Below are positions 44,531 to 53,472 of a stretch of DNA of 64,000 bases, in pieces. The notes beneath the pieces were generated by a model. That model searched no databases and had not been told where the DNA came from. It was given only the letters and a program-made list of their open reading frames with translations. The DNA lies in the NCBI GenBank assembly GCA_024742395.1, contig JANSYO010000016.1:21266-85265 (forward strand). The letters are read 5' to 3'. The DNA comes from Cytophagales bacterium. Lineage in GTDB: Bacteria; Bacteroidota; Bacteroidia; Cytophagales; Spirosomataceae. Each line of letters opens with the position of its first letter. Position 1 is the stretch's first letter. A program made the translations under genes and the position numbers.

Positions 44531-45409
44531 ATGGCATTAGATCAATCGGCAGAAATAGATTACGACGACGAGAGCGGTACAGAAGGCAATGAAATGACAT
44601 TTATTGAACACTTAGAGGAGCTGAGATGGCATCTCATAAGAAGTGTAGCCGCCATATTAGTCTTTATGATTCTTGCCTGGTTTTCAATGGGCTGGATTTT
44701 TAAGAATATTATCCTTGGGCCTTCTGAAACCACCTTCTGGACCTACAGAATGATGTGTAAAATAGGGATGGCCACTGGCTGGGAAGGTCTTTGCGTTGAC
44801 AAAATGAACTTTTCTCTAATGAGCCGTCAGGTATCAGGGCAATTTATGATGCAGCTTACTGCCTCTGCTATTGGAGGGTTAATTATTGCCTTCCCTTATG
44901 TTTTCTGGGAAATATGGCGATTTATTAAACCCGGTCTAAAAATTACGGAGAAAAAAGCCAGTAGAGGAGCTGTTTTTTATGTGACTCTTTTATTCCTTCT
45001 TGGTATTTCGTTTGGCTACTTCATCGTGGCACCATTTGCCATAAACTTCCTGGTTAACTTCCAGATTGACCCGAGTATTGAAAACCAATTTGATATTCAG
45101 TCATATCTTGGCGTGCTATCAACTTTAACTTTGGCTTGTGGAGTAACTTTTCAGATGCCTATGGCCATTTTTGTCCTGACAAAAGTAGGTGTAGTTACGC
45201 CGGAGTTTCTCCAAACTTACCGTAAACACGCTATAGTGGTTTTACTTATCGTAGCCGCTGTCATCACGCCATCGCCTGATATGATTTCCCAGATATTGGT
45301 AGCCATACCTCTATACTTCTTATACGAGATCAGTATAATTGTCAGCAGGCGTGAAATGAAACGTAAACGAAGACAAGAGGCTCTTGACGATGCTAATTCA
45401 GCTGTTTAA
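44531..45409 (+). CDS. tatC: Sec-independent protein translocase TatC
   Basis: The 292-aa core membrane subunit of the twin-arginine translocase, which moves folded proteins across the inner membrane. The diagnostic MTFIEHLEELRWHLIRS opening, FPYVFWEIWRFIKPGLKITEKK in the middle, and six membrane helices are all seen. The N-terminus carries an extra acidic leader (SAEIDYDDESGTEGNE). No tatA/B lies beside it. The DNA past its stop contains a decayed fragment of the neighbouring tolC gene, and a decayed copy of tatC's own 3' end lies farther downstream. Confidence 0.95.
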   Translation: MALDQSAEIDYDDESGTEGNEMTFIEHLEELRWHLIRSVAAILVFMILAWFSMGWIFKNIILGPSETTFWTYRMMCKIGMATGWEGLCVDKMNFSLMSRQVSGQFMMQLTASAIGGLIIAFPYVFWEIWRFIKPGLKITEKKASRGAVFYVTLLFLLGISFGYFIVAPFAINFLVNFQIDPSIENQFDIQSYLGVLSTLTLACGVTFQMPMAIFVLTKVGVVTPEFLQTYRKHAIVVLLIVAAVITPSPDMISQILVAIPLYFLYEISIIVSRREMKRKRRQEALDDANSAV

Positions 45410-45416
45410 TAATAAG

Positions 45417-45790
45417 TGGAATATTACCCGCAATGCTTAAAGCTTGCATTTCGCTTAACTTAGCGTCAAAATTTACTCTGTTTCTTGAAGTAAGATAAGA
45501 TTAGTAATTAGATTTGAAGGTATTTGACCAAATCAATACCTCACTTCATAATGTTCAAAAATTCAGCTGGTGGGTCATTGCATTCTGCTTCAGAGCCTTC
45601 CAGATAGATAATCTGTTTTGATTGGTACTCCGGGCATTTTCAAAGTCTTTCAGAATTTACTGATACAGCAAATCATAATTTAACTCATGTTTCATTCTGG
45701 TAAATTTGGCGTTCTGTTCCAACACCTTCCTTCTTCCACCATCAAAAACCGCCCAGCTTAAATAGATTGGCTTTAAGATCAAGTGACTAA
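45417..45790 (-). pseudogene. Decayed tolC 3'-end fragment (duplication remnant)
   Basis: This DNA aligns with the 3' end of the intact TolC-family gene at 46013-46405 in the same orientation, offset by about 611-629 bases. Over 45601-45720 only 11 of 120 positions differ from 46230-46349 (about 91 percent identical by eye). Elsewhere it has an internal deletion of about 18 bases and many substitutions, and no open frame. It never had a 5' end, so it could not have been a working gene. Confidence 0.85.
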
Positions 45791-46016
45791 GGACATTTAT
45801 GTCCCAACAAAAATGGAATATTATCCCTTAGTTTCTCCAATCTTACCGCAAACACACTTTTCTGGTGATGTTTAGCCTAGACGTGTAATCATGCTATCGC
45901 CTGATACGATCCGTTAGCTATACTTCTTGTACGAGATTAGAAAATTATCAGCAGACCCTTTGATGAAACGTTAGCGTAAACAAGAGGCTCTTGAAGATGC
46001 CAATTCTACCATCTAA
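45791..46016 (+). pseudogene. Decayed tatC 3'-end fragment (duplication remnant)
   Basis: This DNA aligns with the last ~250 bases of tatC (45163-45411) in the same orientation: GGxCATTTxTGTCC, AGTTTCTCCAA-CTTACCG-AAACAC, CATCGCCTGATA, and CAAGAGGCTCTTGA occur in the same order. It is more diverged than the tolC fragment, with in-frame stops and a net loss of about 19 bases. It runs up to the end of the intact tolC. Confidence 0.82.
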
Positions 46017-47338
46017 TAAACAGCGTCCTGAATTTTACCCGCAATACTAAAAACTTGAATTTCACTTAATTTAGCGTCATACTTAGCTCTGTTTCTTGAA
46101 GTAAGAGCAGTAATTAAATTTGACTGTGCCTGACGGAAGTCAAGTGAAGTTATCTGCCGAAGTCTATACCTCTCTTCAGAACGTTCAAAATTCAGCTGAC
46201 TGGTTATTACATTCTGCTCCAAAGCTTTCCAGATAGTTAGTCTGTTTTGATAGGTACTCCAGGCATTTTCAAAGTCTCTCAAAATTTGCTGATACAGCAA
46301 ATCATAATTTAACTCCTGATTCATTCTGGTAATTTTGGCGTTCTGCTCCTGCACCCTTCTTCTTCCTCCATCAAAAACCGCCCAGCTTAAATTCAGACTG
46401 GTAGTAAGACCATTAGAATTAGCACGATCTAAGAAGGACGCTGAGTTATTTTGAGACCTGTTGAATCCATAATCACCATTCACACTGATGGTTGGGAGTT
46501 TGGAGGTCATGGTTAGTTTTTGATCTATTTCACTTAAACGAATATCGGAAGAAGCCAGTAAAAGCTGAGCATTGGCTCCTTTGATCCCAGACAGAAGTGC
46601 CTCCTTACTTAACAATGGAGCAAAGACTACATTGGTATCTACTCTATAGTTTGCAGCAATATCAGAATTTAGAATAAAGTTAAGATTGTGACGGGCATTT
46701 CTAAGCAACTGCTGCTGGTTAAGCACTGCAATACTATCAGTATTAACATCTACTTCGGCATTTGAAATATCCAGTAATGTTGCCACACCATATTCATACG
46801 AAGTCCTGGCTCTTTCAAGCCGCTCTTTTGAAATACTCAATATCTCTTTTAAACTCTCGGTATCTACTTCAAGCCTGGCAATTTCATAATAAGCATTAAA
46901 AACTTGCAGAAGCACATTCTCTAAAGTTAGCCGAGCATTTATCTGAGTAGCGGTATAGGTTTGTAAACCTCGCTCTAGGTTGTATTGACGGTTAAAACCG
47001 TCAAAAATTACATAATTTAACCCTACTCCTGCATTCATACTATTCGAAGCCGCAAGAGTCAGTTTGGCTTCTCGACCATCCTGAAAAACAGCATTTGAAT
47101 TGTCCAGATTATAATTGGCTCCTCCTGTTACAGAGACAGTAGGATTAAATCCTAAATTCTCCTTTGAGGCATTACCTTCAGCTATTTCAATGCTATTATT
47201 GGCTATCTTGATATTAAAGTTCTTATCCAAAGCCATCTGAATGGCTCTTTCTTTTGATAAAAACTCCTGGGCATTAGACGTAAACCCGATTGTGAAAATG
47301 GATATAATTAGGAATATACGCTTACGCATGAATTTCAT
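46013..47338 (-). CDS. TolC family outer-membrane efflux protein
   Basis: A 441-aa outer-membrane channel subunit that completes the tripartite pump with the adaptor and RND genes upstream. It has a Sec signal (about to residue 23, NAQ) and two repeats of the OEP fold: long coiled-coil helices with ERALQ- and RQAQSNL-type patterns around residues 180-240 and 380-430. Start options are 47338 or, 3 codons in, 47329. It overlaps the RND gene's stop by 17 bases (8 with the later start), showing translational coupling. Its 3' end was duplicated into the tatC intergenic region. Confidence 0.93.
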   Translation of the reverse strand: MKFMRKRIFLIISIFTIGFTSNAQEFLSKERAIQMALDKNFNIKIANNSIEIAEGNASKENLGFNPTVSVTGGANYNLDNSNAVFQDGREAKLTLAASNSMNAGVGLNYVIFDGFNRQYNLERGLQTYTATQINARLTLENVLLQVFNAYYEIARLEVDTESLKEILSISKERLERARTSYEYGVATLLDISNAEVDVNTDSIAVLNQQQLLRNARHNLNFILNSDIAANYRVDTNVVFAPLLSKEALLSGIKGANAQLLLASSDIRLSEIDQKLTMTSKLPTISVNGDYGFNRSQNNSASFLDRANSNGLTTSLNLSWAVFDGGRRRVQEQNAKITRMNQELNYDLLYQQILRDFENAWSTYQNRLTIWKALEQNVITSQLNFERSEERYRLRQITSLDFRQAQSNLITALTSRNRAKYDAKLSEIQVFSIAGKIQDAVY

Positions 47339-50300
47339 TTTTTTGTTCTATAACAGCTCTTTCTACCTCTTCCTTGGTAATCTTATTTCCTGTTCTCAGC
47401 CACTTAAAGCCTACTTTGAGACTATTGCTCGTAGAAAGCAGAATAGGTAAAAACAGCAGTGTTAAAATTGTTGCTATAGCAATACCATAAGCAATACTAA
47501 TGGCCATAGGAATCAGGAACTGAGCTTGCCTGCTTTTCTCTAATATCAATGGGGCCAGCCCCGCCACAGTGGTTAACGAAGTTAGAAAAATCGCCCTGAA
47601 CCTTGATGAACCAGCCTCTACAAGGGCTTCATCAAAAGGCATCCCTTCTTTGAGAAAGCTATTGAATTTACCAATAAGCACCAGGCCATCATTAACCATT
47701 ATACCAATCAGAGCAATAATACCTAATGCAGAAAGGATATTGATAGGAAAATCATGAATCCAATGCCCCCAGGCTATACCAATTAAACTCAATGGAATCA
47801 TAATCAATAACAAAAATGGCTGTCCGTAAGACCTGAATGTAAAGGCAATGGTAGCATACATCAAGAACAGGATAATTGGGATAATCATCTGAGCTGATTT
47901 CGCCAATTTATTTGACTCTCTGTTTTGTCCTTCATACAGAGCGGTAACACTCGGATATTTCGATAAAATCTGAGGGATGGTCGTATCCTTCAGGTCTTGA
48001 AGAATATCTGTTGCCGAAGCTTTCGGATCTTTCAGATCAGCAGAGACTTGTATTTCTCTCCTACCCTCAAGGTGATTGATGGCAATTTCTCCTCTTTCAA
48101 TAGTATAATTGGCAATTTCAGCAAAAGGCACTCTGACTCCTGCAGGAGTCAGAATCTTCATCTTGTCCAGGTTATTTATACTAGATCTGTTGCCCAGATC
48201 GTAACGCACCCAAACTTTAATTTCATCTTGCCCACGCTGAAAACGCTGTACCTGTAAACCAAAGAAAGCACTTCTGACCTGTGACATCACGTCTTGGGTA
48301 TTCAAGCCCAGTGGATAGGCACTTGATTTAAGCTTGATCTTTATCTCCTTTATACCTTTTGGGTCATTATCGGTTATATCCTTCAATATAGGATTATTCG
48401 CCATTTCTTGCTTAAGCTCTTCTTTTGCACTTTTAAGCTCTTTGATATTATTACCAAGCAATGAAACAGACACCGGGCTTCCCCCAAAATTTCCGCCAGA
48501 ACCAAAAGTCAACTGCTCAGTACCATAGATCGGACCTACTTTTTCTCTTATGGCATTGGCTATTTCAGGTGAAGGGAAAGCCCTTAATTCTCCGGGAAGC
48601 AAATTTATCACCACGCCACCGTTGGCAGAACCCGGTCCAATATTTTTTATTACGTTCTGAAATACCTCATCTCCTGTCCCCTGTTTTTCAGTAAACTCCT
48701 TATTTACCTCCCAGGCCTTTTCTTCAATATAATTAAGGATAGAATCTGTTATGCTCACATTGGTACCTTCTTCCATTTTAAGCTCTATCCTGATTCTGTC
48801 GGAAGCTACATTTGGAAAGAACGTGGTACGAATGACCCCTCCGTTTATAGCTCCAAAGGTTAAAAGAAGTAAACCTATAAAAATAGAGGCAGTCAGAAAT
48901 TTAAACGTCAATCCGAATTTCAGAACCGGCAAATAAAGTTTCTCCCGAAGAAAGTTGATAATCACCTCTCCTACCTTGTTAATTTCTCTCAGCTTAGAGA
49001 AAACCAATCCCAATCCTTTTTTCTTGGCTTCTTTATCTTGCTTTTCAAGAGCTTTGGAGTGTGCAAGGTGAGCTGGCAGAATAATCAAAGCCTCCAACAA
49101 GGAAACTGATAAGGTCAAAATCACGATAACTGAAACTTCACTAAAAAACTCGCCTATTCGGCTATCGAGAAAAAGAAAAGTACCAAAAGCCAGAAGCGTT
49201 GTAATAATAGCAGATACAATTGGCGGAATAACCTCCATAGTGCCATCTATGGCTGCTGTAATTTTATCTTTTCCTTTCTCGTAATGGTGGTAAATATTCT
49301 CGGCAATAACGATACCGTCATCTACCAGAATACCTATCACGATAATCATCCCGAAAAGAGACAATACATTGATGGTCACATCAAAAAATGAGGCAAACAC
49401 AAACATTCCCAAGAATGAAATGGGTAAACCTGCTGCCACCCAGAAGGCCAAACGGGTATTTAAAAACAGGGAAAGAAAAATAAGAACCAGAAGCATTCCT
49501 ATTCCTGCATTTTCTGCCAATAATTGGGTCCGCTGATTTAAGGTAATGGAAGCGTCACTCAGAATATCCAGTCTTACGTTGTCGTTTTCAGCATTGAATT
49601 TCTCAATGTACTCTTTGATCTTATCTGCAGCAGAAACCAAATCCTCGTCATTGGTATTACTTATGGCTACATTGACAGCCAAACTTCCATTGATATAAGA
49701 AGCATTGGGTGTTTCTGAGAATCGGTCATTGACATCCGCAATTTCTCTCAGCCTTATCACCTTCCCGTTAGGATTACTCCTTACTATAAGCTTATCTAAA
49801 TCACGTGCATTATACGTTCTTCCATTTGCCCTGATCAGGTATTCTTCCTGAGAGGTTTTGATGTTACCACCGGTTACAAGTATGTTTTCTCTGCTAACGG
49901 CCTGTGCTACCTCCTGAAACGTAATTCCATAGGCCAGGAGGTCCTTTTCCCTTACAGCAATCTCGATTTCTTCATCAGGATAACCTGAGAGCTCAATTTG
50001 CGAAATGCCCTCCATGGCTCTGAGATCATTCTCTATGCCACGGGCTATTGTCTTCAGTGTTTTTAATGAAAGGTTCTGACCACTAACTGCAAAATTTATG
50101 GTCTCCCGAATATTTTCGGTTTTTTCTACCACCAGAGGCTCCATTCCGGTAGGGAATGAAGGCACTCTATCTACGGCATTCTTAACTTCCGCTAAAATGA
50201 TGTTGATGTCTCTTCCCTTTTCTATTTCAACCGTCACCAAACCCGAACTCTCTCTGGAGACAGAAGTAACTCTGTCAATACCTACCAGCCCTTTCAGGTT

Positions 50301-50510
50301 GTCTTCAATTTTGAGAATGACACCCTCTTCTATTTCCTGTGGCGAAGCCCCTGGATAAATGGCCGAAATCGTGATAATCTTTGATTCTACCAGCGGAAAG
50401 TAAGATGATTTAAGTCTGATAATACCTATCAAACCAAAAATGATAAATGCAGCAATGACCACATTTACCGCCACCGGATACTTAATAAAATACGCTATTA
50501 TTTTTCTCAT
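47322..50510 (-). CDS. RND family efflux transporter permease (AcrB/MexF-like)
   Basis: A 1062-aa inner-membrane drug/proton antiporter with the expected twelve helices and two large periplasmic loops. Motifs include SSYFPLVESKIITISAIYPGASPQE after helix 1, the proton-relay helix GMIIVIGILVDDGIVIAENIYHH in TM4, and the matching GIIALIGIMVNDGLVLIGKF segment in the second half. Substrates are unknown; it is the HAE-type group common in Bacteroidota. It is 2 bases downstream of the adaptor gene and overlaps the TolC gene, so all three form one operon in the order MFP-RND-TolC. Confidence 0.94.
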   Translation of the reverse strand: MRKIIAYFIKYPVAVNVVIAAFIIFGLIGIIRLKSSYFPLVESKIITISAIYPGASPQEIEEGVILKIEDNLKGLVGIDRVTSVSRESSGLVTVEIEKGRDINIILAEVKNAVDRVPSFPTGMEPLVVEKTENIRETINFAVSGQNLSLKTLKTIARGIENDLRAMEGISQIELSGYPDEEIEIAVREKDLLAYGITFQEVAQAVSRENILVTGGNIKTSQEEYLIRANGRTYNARDLDKLIVRSNPNGKVIRLREIADVNDRFSETPNASYINGSLAVNVAISNTNDEDLVSAADKIKEYIEKFNAENDNVRLDILSDASITLNQRTQLLAENAGIGMLLVLIFLSLFLNTRLAFWVAAGLPISFLGMFVFASFFDVTINVLSLFGMIIVIGILVDDGIVIAENIYHHYEKGKDKITAAIDGTMEVIPPIVSAIITTLLAFGTFLFLDSRIGEFFSEVSVIVILTLSVSLLEALIILPAHLAHSKALEKQDKEAKKKGLGLVFSKLREINKVGEVIINFLREKLYLPVLKFGLTFKFLTASIFIGLLLLTFGAINGGVIRTTFFPNVASDRIRIELKMEEGTNVSITDSILNYIEEKAWEVNKEFTEKQGTGDEVFQNVIKNIGPGSANGGVVINLLPGELRAFPSPEIANAIREKVGPIYGTEQLTFGSGGNFGGSPVSVSLLGNNIKELKSAKEELKQEMANNPILKDITDNDPKGIKEIKIKLKSSAYPLGLNTQDVMSQVRSAFFGLQVQRFQRGQDEIKVWVRYDLGNRSSINNLDKMKILTPAGVRVPFAEIANYTIERGEIAINHLEGRREIQVSADLKDPKASATDILQDLKDTTIPQILSKYPSVTALYEGQNRESNKLAKSAQMIIPIILFLMYATIAFTFRSYGQPFLLLIMIPLSLIGIAWGHWIHDFPINILSALGIIALIGIMVNDGLVLIGKFNSFLKEGMPFDEALVEAGSSRFRAIFLTSLTTVAGLAPLILEKSRQAQFLIPMAISIAYGIAIATILTLLFLPILLSTSNSLKVGFKWLRTGNKITKEEVERAVIEQKNEIHA

Positions 50511-50512
50511 AC

Positions 50513-51628
50513 TTATTCCGGATTTGAAATCTTAACAATCATTCCATCATAAGCACCAGGTAGCGGTTTGCTTAGCATTAACATTCCATCCTGCACACCT
50601 CTGACCATTACTTTCTTATCTGATAAGTGAACCACCTCTACCGGTATTTTAGTAAGTACAGAATCTTTCTGAACAACAAATATTCCGTTATCATCTGATA
50701 AAAGAGAGCGTTCTATTTCCATGACGTTGCTTTCGGTATTCGCTGTTACAGAAGCTTCTAAAAACATGCCTTCTGTTAGGCCAGCCCCACTAACCTGAAT
50801 AAAAGCTTGTACCGTCTGTGTAGTGGGATCTATTAACCCATTGATACGCTTTACAAAGCCCGTCCAGTTATGTTTTCCTTGCAAGTCACTAACCTGTACT
50901 CGTTTTCCTACTTTCAGATAATCAAGATACTCTGCATTGATATTGGCCTCAAGCTCAAAAACAGCAGGATTAATTAATCCTCCTAACTTTTGTCCGGTTC
51001 TGACCAAGGTGCCTGGGTCAACCAAAGCCTCAGTCAAAATCCCATTGAAAGGAGCGGTAATTTTGTATTTAACCAATCTCTCCTCAAGGTTTTTTATACT
51101 GTAATAAGTAGAAACTATCTGTTTGGCATTGATAAAGTATTTTTCCTTTTCATTAAGAGCCACAGGCAATTCCTTCACATTTTTCTGAATATCAAAAGCA
51201 TCAAGGTACTTTTGCCATTGCTGAAAAGACTCCGGCAAATCGAACTTAAGATCAGGCATTATTGAAACGATATTGTTATACAAAACGCTTCTTTGAGCCA
51301 CCAGACTGGAATAGAACTCTTTTGAGTCCATCTGCAAGAGTAATTCTCCCTTCGCATATCTTTGGCCTGGCTTAAATGCCTTTTGAGTAGGCAATAATAC
51401 TCCTTGTACTTCAGAGAAAAGCTCTATTCTTTCCTGTGCTTTGATGGTACCGTTGGTCTCTATAAAAATAGGCATGTCCTGATTTTCGGCTACAGCCACA
51501 AAAACAGAATTTGCCGTTTTGTTTGGTTTGCCTTTAGGGGCTTGCTTGCTATCAGCTATTTTTTGAGAAAGAAAATAAGCTCCGGCCAGTAGTGCCAGGC
51601 CCAGAATGATACTGACTATTAGTCTCAT
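50513..51628 (-). CDS. RND efflux periplasmic adaptor (MFP/HlyD family)
   Basis: A 371-aa membrane-fusion protein that bridges the RND permease and TolC. It has an N-terminal membrane anchor (about 5-23), a lipoyl-like half motif (ELFSEVQGVLLPTQKAFKPGQRYAKGELLLQ), an alpha hairpin (~110-170), the second half motif (ITAPFNGILTEALVDPGTLV) and beta-barrel and membrane-proximal domains. It is the first gene of the three-gene efflux operon. No local regulator is adjacent; the next gene upstream is unrelated. Confidence 0.93.
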   Translation of the reverse strand: MRLIVSIILGLALLAGAYFLSQKIADSKQAPKGKPNKTANSVFVAVAENQDMPIFIETNGTIKAQERIELFSEVQGVLLPTQKAFKPGQRYAKGELLLQMDSKEFYSSLVAQRSVLYNNIVSIMPDLKFDLPESFQQWQKYLDAFDIQKNVKELPVALNEKEKYFINAKQIVSTYYSIKNLEERLVKYKITAPFNGILTEALVDPGTLVRTGQKLGGLINPAVFELEANINAEYLDYLKVGKRVQVSDLQGKHNWTGFVKRINGLIDPTTQTVQAFIQVSGAGLTEGMFLEASVTANTESNVMEIERSLLSDDNGIFVVQKDSVLTKIPVEVVHLSDKKVMVRGVQDGMLMLSKPLPGAYDGMIVKISNPE

Positions 51629-51826
51629 TTAGTTTTTGAGTTTGATAAAGGTTAGAACACCCATTTTTTAGATTAGGATGTGCCTATTCCAACAAAGAAA
51701 CCTTAAATGAGTTTCGATTCAAACAAATAAGAAAACAAAATGCGGTTTTATATACCTATTGGCCAATTAAATCGATGTTTCAGTCAATTTATCAAGCATT
51801 TTTTGCTAAAGCAATTGGGAGCAAAC

Positions 51827-52501
51827 CTAAGATTGTTTTGATGAATTCAGGAAGTCTCCCAAAGGTTTCAGTGCCTTATAAACTTCCACTGCCTTTTGCA
51901 GGAAATCACTTTTTGTAATTTCCTCATCATTAAGACTATGCTTAGCTAAAAAGCTCTTCCTTTTCAATAAGTCTATATTTGGGTGATCAATGGCATATCC
52001 TTTCGGAGGCCTTTTTAGGCTTTCTCCTTCTAACTCGCCAAAAAATGTCTTGAAATTTGAATTAGAAAGAATGCTATTCAAAGTATCGCCATTGTAGTCA
52101 ATCTCTTGTCTAATCGCTTTTATCCAATCTCCCTGAGGCATATAAGCTCCACCTGCCAGCATACTCTCCCCAGGGCCAATGTGTATATAATAACCTGAAC
52201 GGGAGTGAATGTCTGATTTATTCTTTGCCGAAGTAATATGGGCACCCATGTGTGTTTTGTACGGCGATTTATCTTTTGAAAATCGTACATCCCGATAAAT
52301 TCTAAAAACAGTACTTTTCGCTGTGTGGTGAGCTATTTCAGGATCATATATAGAAATTCCTTTTATTAGTTCATCTATAAATTCTTCGAAATTGGCCTTG
52401 GCCAACTCATATCGAGGTTTATTTTCTGTAAACCATTCTTTGTTGTTATTTTCTTTAAGTTCAGTAAGAAACTGAAGTGTCTCTTTTGCAATAGCCGCCA
52501 T
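51827..52501 (-). CDS. DUF2461 (TIGR02453) family protein
   Basis: A 224-aa protein whose opening LQFLTELKENNNKEWF, and the later FRIYRDVRFSKDKSPYKTHMGA and GYYIHIGPGESMLAGGAYMP, are diagnostic of DUF2461. No catalytic residues are assigned for the family, and its function is unknown. No signal peptide; probably cytoplasmic. It stands between the efflux operon and a membrane protein on the same strand, with gaps too long (>100 bases) to assume an operon. Confidence 0.9.
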   Translation of the reverse strand: MAAIAKETLQFLTELKENNNKEWFTENKPRYELAKANFEEFIDELIKGISIYDPEIAHHTAKSTVFRIYRDVRFSKDKSPYKTHMGAHITSAKNKSDIHSRSGYYIHIGPGESMLAGGAYMPQGDWIKAIRQEIDYNGDTLNSILSNSNFKTFFGELEGESLKRPPKGYAIDHPNIDLLKRKSFLAKHSLNDEEITKSDFLQKAVEVYKALKPLGDFLNSSKQS

Positions 52502-52611
52502 TTTTATTCTTTTTCTCTTTCAATATACGTGAAATTTAAGAATCGATTGCTTCCATTAAGGAAGATTCCCAAGCTTCTACCAGTATCAATCTTTTTAAAA
52601 TGCCTATCACA

Positions 52612-53391
52612 TTAAACAACATTCAACTTCGTAAAGGCATACTTAGAGCCCAGAGCGGCAATTACATTGATCAGCAGGCTTATTAAAAACGCAAGACCAA
52701 TGCTAAATTCTGGCAACAAGAAAACCAGCGAGAATAAAAAAGTAGCAAAACCTATAACACCCGTAAACATGCCAAGTAAGGTTAGCCTGACTTGCTGCAT
52801 TCCCTGACCTACGTGAGTAAAAACAGCCAAAACTGCCGTCATAACAGGAAAAGGTGTCAAAATACCACTCCATGTAGGGCCTAGTAAAGTAGCGAAATAC
52901 GTCAGAGTTAAAACAAAAACGGTAATCATCAACATTCTGAAAGGAATATCAAATTTTATCTTTCGGGCCAATCCGACGGAAGAATCATTTACTATAGGAA
53001 AGAAACGAATAGTAAAAACAATCATAAAGATTAATACAAAAAACCACACTGTAGAAGACAAAAGTGGAGTAATATTCATCAATACAGCACCTACAGCTAA
53101 AAAGGCTACCATTCCGATGATCATGCTCGGAAAAGCTTTAAATCGCTGTCCCGCAATCATATAAACAGAGCAAAAAGCCAACCAACAGATTAGCCCTACC
53201 ATGGCACCCGGTAAAAGTTGTACCCCAAAATCCTTCCCTTGTTCTATGGTGATAAATAGCAAGATAGCCCCGCCTACCCATGGCATGCCCGCTATAACCC
53301 CTCCTACTACATTTCCCCATTTTCTGGCAGCCAGGGTCACCACCGCAATGACCAGCGGCATTAAGATTATTTTTAGCCAAAGCGTATTCAT
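52612..53391 (-). CDS. Polytopic membrane protein with internal repeat, unknown function
   Basis: A 259-aa very hydrophobic protein with roughly eight helices. I do not recognise a named family. Two halves look alike: GGVIAGMPWVGGAILLF...EQG at residue ~30 and SGILTPFPVMTAVLAVF...GQG at ~175, each followed by a (L)LxGxxxGxIxxxxF helix, a spacing of about 145 residues. Such two-fold repeats are typical of small secondary transporters and flippases, so transport is a reasonable guess. It is 82 bases downstream of the broken glycosidase on the same strand. Confidence 0.7.
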   Translation of the reverse strand: MNTLWLKIILMPLVIAVVTLAARKWGNVVGGVIAGMPWVGGAILLFITIEQGKDFGVQLLPGAMVGLICWLAFCSVYMIAGQRFKAFPSMIIGMVAFLAVGAVLMNITPLLSSTVWFFVLIFMIVFTIRFFPIVNDSSVGLARKIKFDIPFRMLMITVFVLTLTYFATLLGPTWSGILTPFPVMTAVLAVFTHVGQGMQQVRLTLLGMFTGVIGFATFLFSLVFLLPEFSIGLAFLISLLINVIAALGSKYAFTKLNVV

Positions 53392-53472
53392 GCTGCAAAT
53401 ATGCTGGAAAGTTTAATGGTGTTTAATTCTATCAGCAAAAGTTCTTGTCAATTTACCCCTGCAAGCTGTCAT

